Under the pieces are notes generated by a model. That model saw nothing but the letters and a program-made list of their open reading frames with translations. It did no database searches and was not told where the DNA came from. This document shows, piece after piece, positions 12,428 to 25,572 of a stretch of DNA of 64,000 nt (the stretch's first letter is position 1; the number at the start of each line of letters is the position of its first letter). Both the position numbers and the translations under genes were made by a program. The DNA is from Camarhynchus parvulus (lineage: Eukaryota > Chordata > Aves > Passeriformes > Thraupidae): NCBI RefSeq assembly GCF_901933205.1, contig NC_044571.1, forward strand, positions 10,517,420 through 10,581,419. The letters run 5' to 3'.

Positions 12428-14124
12428 CCAAATCAATGCATGGATTTATTAATCAGTGGTGGTTTTTTTGCCTTCAGCTATGTATTTCTTAAGGAAGAGC
12501 TGTTGTTACCTGTTAAAGCAAGTTTATAATGCTGGTTAAATAGTGGCTCATAATGTTTTCTACAGATACATGGGGCTGGTATAACTTAATCCCATCTATT
12601 CTAACTAAATAAAAAAAATATTATTTCCTTTTCGTTTCTTAGTAGCATTTCAATTTTCTGCCAGCTATATTATGATTTTTGGATACCATTATAAATAATG
12701 CAGCTGCCTTAAGCTTTTCAGGAAAATCTAATTCTCTAGGGGACTGCAATAAAGAAATCAGGAGAAATTCAACTTTTTTTTCTCTTGGATTTTGTAAAGT
12801 TTAAAGAGGTGACTTTAATTTCCATCTAGTTATCAAAGAAAAGTTTATTAGATTTAGTTGACTGTTGCCTGCCAATTTCCCTGATATTTTTGGTGCTGTC
12901 ATACAGAAGCAATTTTCACTAAGTTTTGGTCTTCTATTAAAATCATGGAATCATTATTTTTTTCTCAATCTCTGCAAAATTTCAGGTTACAGGACTTGAA
13001 TATTATAATTTCCCCAAAAAAATCATAATTAAATATGACCTCTTCCAAAGATTTTGATCATGATCCTTCAAATTTGACCAAATATGGCTTTTGATACATG
13101 GCATTAATTTGCTTCATATGTCAGTTGTCAGAAATTGTAAGAGAGATGAATTGTGATTCTCTGTGCTCCATATTGGCAAGAAGGAATAACATTTCCTTTC
13201 ACACCATAATTTGTCAAAGTTCTTTCTCTTCTATCTTCTACCCTTGTCTTTTCTTTTATGTCACATTTCACCTCATTTCTCTTTCCTCATCCTCACTCTT
13301 CCTAGCAGCTTCACAACTTGTGTGCCTTCAAATTCACCCTTCCTTTCTGAATTCTTACTCTGTCACTCAGGAGGGTACTTGCAAGACCTTGCAAGTATTT
13401 CCGTTGTGCAAATTGTGGTCAGATAAGTTTTGCTATTTTTAACTGTGACATTCCTCAAATTCAGGGACAATCATTGCTCTGCCAACCTGTTCACTCAGTG
13501 CCTTCTTGTTCAGTCAGTGCTTCACTGTTTCTGGTTGAACCAGTGAAACATTTTCAAATGCCAGAGGTAACACAAGTAACAGTTTTTCTGCTAAAATTCA
13601 AGAAAGGTTTTCCTCCTTTACCTTGATTACTTAGACAGTTGTCATAAACTTATGAAAATCTTGGGTCAAGAATCTACTTCTGAAACCTGAATCTTTGAAT
13701 TTCCTGAATGAACACTAAAAAAAGGTCCAACAGGAAATATTTATGTTTTCAGTTTTTATGGCAGTTTTTGGATGGCAGTTAGTGCTTGGCAATTACAGAA
13801 GGCTTGCCTAAATTTGCAGGTCTGTATTTTGTCTTCTATGTATTCCTGTAATAAGGCTCCACTTAGAAATATTCAGCTTAATATACAAATAAAAGGATCC
13901 TCGAGTAATTTTCTGAAACATTTCAAAATCCTAATTTAAAATTACTCATTGTCTTCTGTTTATATTTAGGAAAGCACTGGGGTTTGTGTTATTGATTTAT
14001 CTCATTGAACACCTGACCGAGAAGAATGCTGTGTTTAATTTCCATTTTGGTTTATCAGAGCAGTTCCTAGTATTGATCCCAGGCAAAACTCCTATCTCAC
14101 TGCTTTAATTTTCACTTGTTCTAC

Positions 14125-14960
14125 AGGTCTTTTAAATTCCTTGGGGGTGGTGACTCTACCACTTCTCTAGGCAAACTGTTCCAGTGCCTGATAACCCTTA
14201 CAGCGACAAAATTTTTCCCTATGTCCAACCTGAACCTCTCCTGGCACAACTTGAAGCCATTTCCCCCTCTTCTATCACTTGTTGTGTAGGAGAAGAGGCC
14301 AACCTCCACCTCACTACAAACTCTCTTCAAATTGTTGTAGAAAGCAATAAGATCCCCAGGTTTTCCCCAAGCCTCCTTTTCTCCAGGCCAAACACCCCCA
14401 GCTCCCTCAGCTGCTCCTCATCAGACCTGTGTTCCAAACCCTTCCCCAGCTCTGCTGCCCTTCTCTGCACTCACTCCAGCCCCTCAATGCCTTTCCTGGA
14501 ATGAGAGGCCCAAAACTGGACACAGGATTTGAGGTGTGGCCTCACCAGTGCTGAGCACAGGGGGACAATCCCTGCCCTGGTCCTGCTGCCACACTATTGC
14601 TGATCCAGGCCAGGTGCCATTGGTCTTCCTGGGCCCCTGGGCACACCTGGATCATGTTCAGCTGCATGATCAGCACCCCCAGCTCCTTCTCCTCTTTGCA
14701 GTTTTCCAGCCACTCTGTCCCAAGCCTCAAGACTTTCCTGGGGTTGTTGTGACCCAGGTGCAGAACTTGGCACTTTGGCCTGTTAAACCTCATGCAATTG
14801 GCCCATCAATCAGCCTGTCCAGATCCCCCTGCAGCGCTTTCCACCCTCCAGCAGATCAATATGCCAACCCCGCTTGGTGTCACCTGGAAACTGAATGAGG
14901 GCAACCTCTATTCCTATTGGAAAAACAGTGCTGAAAATATAAACATTGAAAAAAATGAGG
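14125..14960 (-). mobile_element. CR1 LINE fragment (3' part of ORF2)
   Basis: Read on the minus strand, this GC-richer block of about 0.8 kb carries remains of the C-terminal part of the CR1 reverse-transcriptase ORF. Visible segments include MRFNRPKCQVLHLG near 14793-14752 and [14 protein letters not shown] near 14205-14164. The frame is broken between these segments, so the copy is dead. Its plus-strand text (for example CCAACCTGAACCTCTCCTGG) is the familiar antisense CR1 pattern. The usual CR1 3' end with ATTCTATG-like octamers is not seen at the low-coordinate edge, so the copy appears cut at its 3' side as well as its 5' side. The high-coordinate edge is diffuse. Confidence 0.9.
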
Positions 14961-16454
14961 ATGAGCAAAATCTGGGGGTATTCTGAGACTGGTGCTTCTG
15001 TAAATAAGCTTCTGATAGGTCCTGTCAGAAAGGTGAGTCTGTGAGTTTGACTGCCTTAAATTATCTATGAAAAATCAAGCCCACTGATCTCTATGATTGT
15101 TGATTTTTGTTCTTTTAGCAGGAGTTATGTTTTCTTCATTCCACATTGTATGAAATAAGTTTGTGTGCAGAGTTACTGTTTAAACTTTAAACTGACAAGC
15201 TTCAATGTATTTGAATTGAAATAATTTGAGATGAAGCAGTGGTAAATAGGGACTGTGTTTGCTGGCACATAATGATGTGATTTGAGTCCTAAGAATTAGA
15301 GGCTTCACCTCAGGCTTCAACCTTGTCATTATTAGTTTGTGAGAAACTCCTGACCATCCAGTCATTACTTGTGTTTTTCAGAAGTATTATAATGCAGTTT
15401 TCTTGTTTTCTGGATTTTTTTTAATGTGAATCTTACCCAGTTGCTGAATGGCACTTTGTTGGTCAGTTCATAATTATAATAATTAACTTGAAAAGTCACT
15501 AAAAGCTCCTTATAAAATTAAGTAGAATTTATTCCCACAGCACAGAACTCTTCTGGCAGTCTTGCCCTCCAGAATGGTGGTTTTTCTAGACCCTTAATTT
15601 GCCTCACTCTTGGTCTCCTGCCAACAATTTAACTTCTTCCAAACTGCTGTGAGACCTCCTTTCTGGGACTCTTCAGGATTCGTCTGTGCCACAGAACTTA
15701 GTGGTACAGCATCACAGGATTGCTTTATTGCTCTCCTTTGTACTCAACCAGACATTTTTTTTACTTAGAAGCTGTGATCTAAATACTGTCCTGTTTACCT
15801 TATTGTGTAGTCCTCTTTTGGAGAGGCATCAGAAGACAGTTAAGTACAGCCAAATAAAAGTTTAGTTCCAAATTTTAGTAGTATTTCTAAAATGAGATCC
15901 TTATCACATAAAATATCCAATTGTGTCAGCATTGAAGGGATTTATGGCATAATTTAAAGTAGATTTTGGGAAACTGCAGAAATACTGAATTATCTGCACA
16001 TTTAGTTATTAGATCATGATGGATATAATTTGGGCAATGAGTATAATAATAGTCCCAGGTGTTAGCCTGGGTATTCTCATTTAAATAGAAACTTTCAGAA
16101 AGCTAGGAACTGTTTCTGTAGAGCTAAGTAAAATCCCTAGGGTTCAGGATAAGCATAATAAAATAGCAAAATTTGCCATCAGAGGTCAGAACAAAGAAAA
16201 GCAGAGATGGAAAAATCAAGCTAAGTGCAAGTCTTCTGCATTTCTTAGGGCGCTCTCCTGGATGCCATGTGTTCAAGGAACAGTTTGAAAAATGATGAAG
16301 CAGACATTTTCAAGTGTGTTTATATATGTTTTATAGTTTCAATAACAGTGTGGAAAATAGATGGCTTCTTGTCTGAGCCTGGAGGTCTGTCAAGATGACA
16401 GTTGTTTCCTGTCACTGCTTTGTGTGTAGCCATCAGCAGCAGTTCTAACTCATT

Positions 16455-16552
16455 TTGTGTGTGTGTTTTGTTTTAGTTTGGTGGGGGTTTTTTTTGGTTT
16501 TTTTTTTTTTTTGGTTTTTTTTTGTGGGGTTTTTTTTGGTTTTGTTTTGTTT
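16455..16552 (+). repeat. G/T-rich low-complexity tract
   Basis: Long T runs are broken by GG, GGG and GGGG (for example GGTGGGGG and TGTGGGG). No coding or transposon signal is visible. Confidence 0.85.
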
Positions 16553-16902
16553 GAATGTTTACTGTAGATTCTTTTTCAAGAGGTTTTGTTTTCAAAAATG
16601 TTAGTACTCTTATGGGTAAAGTGATAACTTGTAGTGGATCTAGTTTCCAATATATCAGAGCTTTTAGCCTGCTTTATTTCACACACTCATTCATTTGGTT
16701 TGCCCCAGAGCTGAGCTCATGAGATCTCAACTTCCCTGCTGGGGCAGAGAGGTTGCTGTTGGTCCAGCTGTCAGGTTGAGCTCTGCCACTGCTTTGCATT
16801 TACAGATGTTGGACATTACTGCCCAAAATTTTTAGGTATCACCTGCTACTTGTCTCCACACATCCGTCTGTTGACTACCAACAGCACAGGGGGAAATGCT
16901 AT

Positions 16903-17110
16903 GGAGCTGCATCAGGGGAAGTTCAGAGCGGACATGAGGACAGGGCTCTTCACTGAGAGGATGGTCAGTGACACGGCCATAGCCTGTAAGAGTTCAAGCA
17001 GAGCCTGGATGTTGCTCTTAGTTATATAATATAAGTTTTTGTAGCCCTGTGAGGGGCAGAGAGATGGAACCAATCCATCCCGATCTCATATATTCTCTAA
17101 TTCTCTGACT
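16903..17110 (+). mobile_element. CR1-like 3' tail
   Basis: The text GTTCAGAGCGGACATGAGGA, followed by CTCTTCACTGAGAGGATGGT, matches the pattern of the CR1 ORF2 end in sense orientation. The block closes with two near-identical octamers, ATTCTCTA and ATTCTCTG, like the terminal octamer repeat of CR1. It is diverged, and its family assignment is from memory of the consensus. Confidence 0.55.
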
Positions 17111-18179
17111 TACAGTATCTTTCTTCTAGTCAGCATCTTTTCCACCTTATTTCCAAATCCCATTCTCTTCCCTGACACAAATTCTTTTCAGGATGCTTCT
17201 TTTTGTCAGCAGGTGATCTTTGCATAGCCATGAGAATGCAGCTTTCCCAGTCTAAACAGTCTCTAGGCAGAAGCACAACTCATGATGAGCCTCACCAGGA
17301 GTGCTTCTGTCTTCTGCCTCTTCAATAATGGCAGGATTTAGAGCATGCTAAACCATGTCTAGACCATTTGTTAGCAAAATTTACAACCAGTCCCAGCTGC
17401 TTGTAGCTGGCAGGAATCAGCCCAGGAGCTCAGAAGTGCAATTTCAGGCTTTCAGCTGCCTCTGGTCCAAACATCTTTGCACAGTTCTCTAATCCCTGTA
17501 CAAATTCCTGTTCACATTCACTAGTGAAAGTGGAGGTTTTCCCACCTCTAATGGGTAATGACAATTCTTTAGTTTGTCATAAAAAAGGAATTACTTACTG
17601 ACTTTCCCATCCCTTTTTAACTTTAATTGACTTTAAAACATATGAGAGAAACCTTTATTTTTATGTAGGACTTTATCCACTTTAATTTTTTCCTTAAAAC
17701 AGCTGTAAAGCTTGTTTAACAAGGGGCACTGGAAATGTAACATGGAATTTCCCATGTGATCTGTTAGTGTATTCCTTACTGACTCATAAGAAAAGGTAAC
17801 ATGTTTTTCATAAAGTTAAAATTCCTAGATAAAATATATCTGCTGTATATTCAGATTGAATGCAGTAACTGAATAAATGGATAATGGCAAAATCATGAGT
17901 GTACCTATAACTGGTTGGAAATATTTAAGAAAAACCCCATTTTCTAATAATTAAACTTGATTTGCATTAAAGTGGAAGGTTTCTGTAATATTTTTTTCCT
18001 ATTACAAACATGGAAATGTTATACCAGTCATTTCCTGATTACATTATTTGTGAATATGTTTTTAAACAGACAACTGTACCTACATTCAAGAACACACTTT
18101 TACCTAGACTGGCTTTTTCTTACAGGTTATCTTTAGGTGTTTTTAACAAGCTTCAGTGCTATTTTAAGTTCCATCTGTT

Positions 18180-18262
18180 TGTGGGGGTTTTTTTTGTTTG
18201 TGGGGTTTTTTTTGTTTGTTTGTTTATTTGTGGGTATTTTTTGTGTGTTTTTTTTTCTTTGA
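18180..18262 (+). repeat. G/T-rich low-complexity tract
   Basis: Alternating T runs and GTTTGTTTG or GTGGGG motifs, similar in style to the tract at 16455. Confidence 0.85.
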
Positions 18263-21200
18263 AACGCACACTTGAGTTTCTTAATTTCAAATTTGGATAG
18301 TTATACAGCTGCTTCTTTTTTAGAAAAGTCTGTTTTAAAAGTTCTAACCTGCACTGAAAATCTGGTTTTGCCAAATTTAAAACCTTGTTAATATGAATGA
18401 GATTCACTTAATTTCACTGAATTTTGCAGTTTCAACTATTTTTGCCTCTCATTTTGGAAAGAAACCTTTTTTCTATGGTTGCTAAATAGCTTAATGTTCA
18501 AAGCCTACAATAAGATATATCAGATAACATTTTAAAATGTTCTTTTAAGTAATTTTGTGCTGCTGAGTCTCTTGAACATAGAGTATGTGTAAGGTTTGTT
18601 AAAGATGGATGTAGATACAGCAAATAAGGACACATATTCATTTACTGTGAACATTTTAATTTTTTTATATCCACAGTATGTAAAATAGTACATTAGTAAA
18701 TTTGAATCCCCCTTCTGGCCTGTAGATTTTGGGCAACAGTGCAGAATTGCTTGTATCAGCAATGGATTTGATGCAAAGGAAGGGCAAGGTAAAACATAGG
18801 ACACGATGTTAATGAAAATCCTTACTGGTAAACAGACTGGTGTTCATTTTTTCCTAATCTGAGGACTGAAATTGAAGTAATTTGAGGATTGGTACAATTT
18901 GAAGTACTTACGCATCCCCATTTCAAACACTTAAGAAAGGCCTTTCACTTTATGCACACAAAAAAAGTGAATTTAGCTTGAGATATAGAAAGCAAGGAAC
19001 TAACTCTTTGTACTCTTTCATTACACCTATTAAAACCTCTGAAATGAAAAAAATATATAGAACTCATATCTTTTGAAAAAATTCTCAAATCAACAGGACA
19101 GTTTTACACATAAAAGCAATTTAAAGTAATTTTCTAGAGACAAAATTATAGCATCATTACAAATAGCATTATTGTTAAAAATTTGCTCATCTCTGTATAG
19201 CATGTGAACTTCTCAATAGTATGAAGTCTTGCATCATCATTTTAGATAGTATAACTTTATTTTAAATCTAAGTTTATTAAGAATTTTTCTTACTTATTAA
19301 TTTATCTAGATTTGACATTAGTAAAATTAAAAAGACATCAAAGATGAGATTGTCTGGTTGTATGCTAGCCTAATAATTTTTTGTCTGTCCCACTGAGAAT
19401 TATTACCAACATGAGATAAAACCCCAAACCCCTAATCCAAAGAAATCCTACAATATTGATGTAGCAGCAGCAGCACATTTTACTCCTATTCTCAGGAACA
19501 GGAGAGAAAGTTTAGTTTAGAACCTCCTTGTTCTCAATGGCTTTTTTGGCTCTCATCAATGAGAAAAGCTCCCTTGGCCCCAAAAGTTTCATCCTGTTTC
19601 TCTCACTTTCTTTGCAGTATGACAGGATACACTCACTTTAACGTGCAATGGCTTTCAGAGGATTACCTCTGAAACATATGGTGGTTAAACATATATGAAT
19701 ATTATGAATACATTAAGGATTTTATTTTCCAATTAAAAGTCATTGAGTTTTAATTACAATACTTTTAAATTTCCTGTCCTATCTTACACCATCACATTGT
19801 TGAATTCTATAGAGCTAAAATAAAACCGATGAGGGTTTTAAATTAAGATAGCTTTAAAAAATGTGTGCAGAATCTGCATTATGCCCTTAAAATGCCTGTG
19901 CCCAAGTGCAGCTGCAACTTTGAGGAAATAGCTTCATGTTTTACTTCTGTAAAAAGTGTTAAGACCTCTGTGGAGAAAACTTTTGTGCCCCAGGTGCATG
20001 TAATATTCTTCATTGTAAAATCTAAAATATTTTTGGTGTGTTACAAATGGTTCTATTGATTTTGAGAAGTGAAGGAACAATTAATTCCCCACTCCCATGC
20101 AGTGCCAATATGAGTTTCTGCTTCTGGAATGTCCTTTTGCCTAAACCATTGCTCTGTGAGATAGTGGATAACCATTTTCCCTTTTGCCTGTTTTATTTAA
20201 CCGTACCTTTGGAGCTGTCTGTATTCAGGGTCTGTAGGCAGTGCTGTGGGTTGTTTTTTAGTTCACATTTGTATGGCAGGGAAATCTGCATGTTTACCTG
20301 AAGCAGTGACATTTGGAAGGCCGGATTGCTGATCTCTACTGATCATGAAAATCCTGATATCTTTCTTTCCCTCAATGATTTTGATACAATAGAAGCTGTG
20401 CCTTGTTTTGCTTGTGTAGAAGACTCTCCCTCTAAGATACTGCAATGTATATTTCTTAGTTTTGGTCTGCATGTACAGACTGTAGATCCAAGTATAGAAA
20501 AGAAAATCTTTGTAGATTTTCCATGTTTATTTCCTACAGCAAAGGCATCTGTCTCTATATACATTTGTATAAAAGAATTTTGCTTTATAGTTTTCTAACA
20601 TTTCTAATAATTTGTATGGATATTATTTATAAAGTTATGTTAGCCTGTGGTAATCCGTGAGCTAAGGGAAAAGAAGGAAGAAATAATACCTTTTATAATA
20701 AAGATAGATTTGGGGTGGAGTGTAACAAACAATTTTTTAGATGTTGAAAATGTATTTAAAAATTCCAGTCCTGAAAGAATAATAAGACATAGCAAAAATA
20801 TAAAAATTGTACAGAATAAAAAAAAGCAAATCTAATATTGATTTTTCTCTATTTTGTATTCTAATTCATTGCTCCTGGAGTACCAACAAAAGAATTTTTT
20901 AAATAATTATATTGTTTGTGAAAAACAAGCAAAAAATGTAAACCAGAAAAGGGAGAAGGGGAGGGAGATAAGTTCTAAGGATTGCTTTATAAAATAAAAT
21001 AAACACATCATGATTGTGTTAGGAGCATCACATACAGAGTGTAGCAAACTGAGATGCAAGTCAAAGAGTGTCAGTGAGATGAGGGCACTTCCTGGCTTTG
21101 AATTTAACAGTAGGATCAAAAAATAAAGATTCTACACTATTTTGTCCATTCTGAAAGATATTAAGGTTTGATAACAAGAAATGACTACATGTTTGCATAA

Positions 21201-23456
21201 GTTTTCCCACTTGAATTTCATTTGCCAAATGAATTACAAAGTACAATTCCACAGTGTCTTGTATGTTACTCCAGCCCCTCAATGTCATTTTGTTCGGTAC
21301 AGATTACCCTTTTAAAAGTGTCCTTTAGTCTATTTGTAATTGACTACTCCCTTCCAGAATACATTCAGTTTCTGTCCAATGTCTTTGGTCCTAAAAATTA
21401 CCTTCAGTATTACTCTGATCTCATTTACTTCTATTCACACTCTTAATCACAGTGCTCTTGTGTCTTCCCTATGTCACCAAGGAAATGCTTTCTCTGTTAT
21501 GCCATGCTATCTTTTGCTACTTCTCGTTTTTTCGTGGTTCTCCTGTCCCTTTTAAATTCAGTCTCAAAATCACTCTCTTCTGCAATGAGGGCTTAAACCA
21601 AGTTTTAACTCGTTCATCTTCAGCCTCCTAATTTTCTCAGTTTTAACTTCTCCTTTCACTCGTTCACCTTGTTCCTGGTTTTTTTTTTCCCCTTTCTATG
21701 AATATACATAATGGCAACTGCAATGAATATGCTATTTAATACCTACAGCTTAGAACCATGCATTATATTTTAGTGAATATGAGTACATTTATATATGATA
21801 TGGGGAAGGATAATATTGCTTGGAAAAATTTAACCTGTAAGGCACCTATAATTCTTTCCTGCTACATCAGCAATATCAGGAAAAGGTATTTGATAAAATA
21901 TTTGGAGATTCTGTTTCAACATTCTGGTAATTATGTGAAGAGCAAAAATAGTTAATTTATTTCTAGAAGAATGTAGTATGAGTAAATAAATAAATAAATC
22001 GCAACAAGTGTGCAATTCCAGAATTGAGAAATTGCTTTTCACTAGATCTCAACTAGCAAAGCAAAGGGGAAAGGGGAAGATGAAACAAGTATTGAGAAAG
22101 AAAGAAAGAGTAAAGATAAGAATATGATTTTGAAGCAGCACATTTATAATGTATTTTTTAAGCTACCAATTTCAGAATTACTAATGTCTGTTAGGAATTT
22201 TGCATCTACAAAGCTACATATTAGTTGTACATAGTCTCTATAATGGGAATTTAGAAGCATGTAACTCACTGGTTTATGCCCACTTCTTTAGTAATTGGAT
22301 CTGACTACATCTGAGTGTTCTCACTTACTCATTCTCCACTGATTTGTGGCTCAGAAATTTCTTGACCTGGAGATGGCATCTTTTATTTGAAAGTCCTCAG
22401 TGGATTTTTATCCTGTGCTTCTTTACATTTACTGCTCCCTGTAAGCATTTAAGAAAGTTTTCTATATAGCTTTCAGTATTCCAGGGGGACTTCTTTGTAC
22501 TTCCCATTCTTATCTTTTGGAAGTATTTTAGTATTTTCTGTATTAATACCCAATTTATAAACCTGAAGCTCTGCATTCAGGAGAGGAGAAAAACCCCGTT
22601 GTGATATGATTGGTTATAATTTTGACTTATTCACAGCTTTTGATTTATTATTCAGAGCATGTAGCTACAAGAAAGGTAGTTACACTACAGAATTATTAAA
22701 CAAAACCCAAATATTAAATTACTTGATCATTTTCTGTAACAGCCTTTTGGTTGGTTTTTAATTTTAAATTGAAAACATATTCATTGCAGTGATTTCCACT
22801 GGAGAAGGAGAACCTCTTTAATAGAAACTAAAATACATTTTGGGAGAGTTTAAATACAAAATGGATAAACTGCATAAGAGCCATGAATGGGATATTCATC
22901 TTATTCAAGCAAATTTCACTACTGAAATTTTAGATGACATTGCAAAACCACCTATTTTAATAATTCCTTCCAACTCTAATAGCACAATTCAACATATGCT
23001 GTTGAATGCTCTGAAATCTCCAGGACCTCGACCTCAGCTTTGCAGAAACTGTGTAGTATATCCACTAATTGGCTCTTGCCTCAGAATCTTTATTTCTCAA
23101 AATAAAAAATTATCTTAGAGATGTATCTTGTTGAAGTTAATTGCTGAGGCTGTTGATGCTTTTGATGGCATTTTGATATTGCACTATGTGAAAATATAAA
23201 AAGAGTTTTGAAGTTAAATATTTTTTGACAAGATGGGAAGGTCTTTTATGCTATGGGATAACACAGATTTTGCTGACAGCAATAGCAGAAGAGAGAGAGA
23301 ATAGGGAGAAAGAAAAGGAAGAAATAACAACTGAATGGGATGATGAAAAGAGAAGGCTACTTTTTCTTCCAGAATGATAGAACCACATTCAGACATTTTC
23401 ATAGTTTTTTGAACTATAAGGTTGTAGAATTCACTATAAAATATATGTGAAAATAG

Positions 23457-23517
23457 AAAAAAAAACCCAAAACAACAACAACAACAAAACCAAAAAAACA
23501 TTAAAAAAAAAAAACAC
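23457..23517 (+). repeat. A/C-rich tract with a CAA microsatellite
   Basis: Poly-A runs flank an ACAACAACAACAACAA block; the reverse complement resembles the G/T-rich tracts elsewhere in the window. Confidence 0.85.
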
Positions 23518-23824
23518 CTAGCCTAGATTTTTTCCCCACTTTTTGCTTTTGGCCTGCATTTCTGTAATTTTAATCTTGAAATCTCTAGTTGTATTTTAGC
23601 AGGATACCTTTCTTGATTTCTCTGTTGCCAGAGAGAAATGGGGTGCAGTCTATATTTCTATCTCAATCTCCTGTATGGCATACTAAAAAAGTAATTGAGT
23701 AAATTTTTGGACAATCCATTTGCATTTTTCTTGGCTAAGAAATAATTCACCTCTTTCCATTAAGGTTTTCTGTTTATATTTTTAATAGTTTTTCTCCACA
23801 TGGAGGTTTTGAGAATGCAATTTA

Positions 23825-23905
23825 GAACATAGAACATCTCACAGAATGGTTTAGGTTAGAAGAGGTGTTAAACATCTTTAAAGACCTTTAAATGTCTTTC
23901 TCAGA
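23825..23905 (-). mobile_element. Possible CR1 3' tail, decayed
   Basis: CACAGAATGGTTTAGGTTAG followed by AAACATCTTTAAAGACC resembles the antisense CR1 3' end (AGAATGGTTTGGGTTGGAAG...). It is short and diverged. Confidence 0.4.
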
Positions 23906-25488
23906 GCAGTCTCCTTCAAAGTGGATGTTACTTTAGTCATTACAACATTTGGAATTTGCATTTTAAAAATTGAAATTAAAAATGCATGGCCATTGTCTAT
24001 TCAGTCTTGCGTATTTTTCATGCTACTGAATTATTCTGTGACCCCAATTCAAATTTTAAGGTGGTCTGAAAATCAGTGGTGGATAAAATTACCTTTGCCT
24101 TTTTTTCATCTGTGTGTATGTGACAGCACAAAACACTCTGGGAATTTCTCAAATAAGCTGAATCTGCTGATCCGGAGTTGTTACATTGTTGGTAGTACTA
24201 CTGGGAAAAGGCCCCAGGTTTCTTAACCTGCAGTATTTCATCAGGACCCGGTTACCATTCACTCTTGGAGAGTTCTGAGAAGGGTCATTAGTTAATACTG
24301 AAAACTTATCCTGAGGTGAAAATTTCATGTTTCTTTTTGTAGAGTGGGGTCTAATTTATTTATTATGTAGAGGTCAATGATCTCACAGCCTACTGCGTGA
24401 CATGACAGTGCCTGAAATACCCTTCCCCTTAAAGTGTTCCCAGGTCTTCCATCGGGAAAGGGAAGGTTTGAAGAATGATGGGTAGACGAGCCCTTTCAAC
24501 AGGAAGAAATCATAATTTTGTTGTAGGTTTATGGTGAAAGTAATTCAATTCAGTCACAGTCAGTGACTGAATGGTCAGAGCCATGGTTCATAATTGCTTG
24601 AATAGGAAGTGCCTTCCTTAGAGAGGCAAATACTGGTGTCTTGTCATCAGCAGTGCTACAAACAGCAATACATTTTATGAGCAGCAAAACTCAACAAATT
24701 AAAACCCATAAATAAACAGAGGCTGAAAATTTTCCCTGGAGACTTTATGAAAGCAGTATGTTTTGATACACTTTGAGTCAAGTAGCTACTAAGCAAAACA
24801 TGCTTTGATATTTTTCCAAGTGCAGGTGTGTTGAAGAAAGCAAGCTAAGGGGAAAATCTTTCTGCAAAGCACTGACTCACTTGACCATGTGTGCAAAATG
24901 AAAAATTTTTTACTTTTTAGAATGTTTGATAATTATGGGCAGCTTTGATTCCTGTCTCTTATGTCTGAGCACCATCTTACCTATTCTCACTATTTCCAGT
25001 CTTAGTCTCTTCCCCAAGCCAGTTGATTGCAGGTTTTTTTCACCGTCTTAAGTTGTCTTAAGCTAACTTCTACACTTGAGTCCCCAAGGTGCAACGTTTT
25101 GCTTTAATGCCAATAAGTTCTCTGTCTCTTTTAGTCTTTGTTTGTACCAGCTGTAATTTTGTTTTATCGCTTTCCTGTCAATAGTTCCAACCTTTTCCTT
25201 CCTTTGTAATGAATGTACTTTCATCAGTACTGCCTGGCTCTGCCTTTTCTCCTCAGCATATACATTGCCTAAGCTCCATTGATTTTTAATGACCTAATAA
25301 TCTGCTGCATCTCAAAACTGCAGTTGCAAGGACAGGTCAATTCATCCACATGGAAACATATGCAGTAGAAATAGAATCAAAGAGAAAATCAAGTCCTAAA
25401 AATGTAACTTGTCTCAATTGAGCAAGCAAAACCTGCAATTTTTCAGATTTATCATAAGGCCAAACCTGTGTGGATTTTCAGACAAATA

Positions 25489-25572
25489 GGAAAAAAAAAG
25501 CCAAAAAAACTAAAACAAAACAAAAAAACCCCAAGAAAAACCCAAAAAATAAAGCCAAACAAAAAATCCCCA
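25489..25572 (+). repeat. A/C-rich low-complexity tract
   Basis: Runs of A separated by CC and CCCC (AAAACCCAAAAAAT and similar); the complement of the G/T-rich tract type. Confidence 0.85.

Noticed and set aside
14121..14986. Several open frames of 60 to 120 codons on both strands
   Set aside because: All fall in the dead CR1 copy. Minus-strand ones are broken pieces of its ORF2; plus-strand ones are antisense shadows.
22840..23118. Open frame of 92 codons in intron 9
   Set aside because: No recognisable domain or repeat; composition matches surrounding AT-rich intron.
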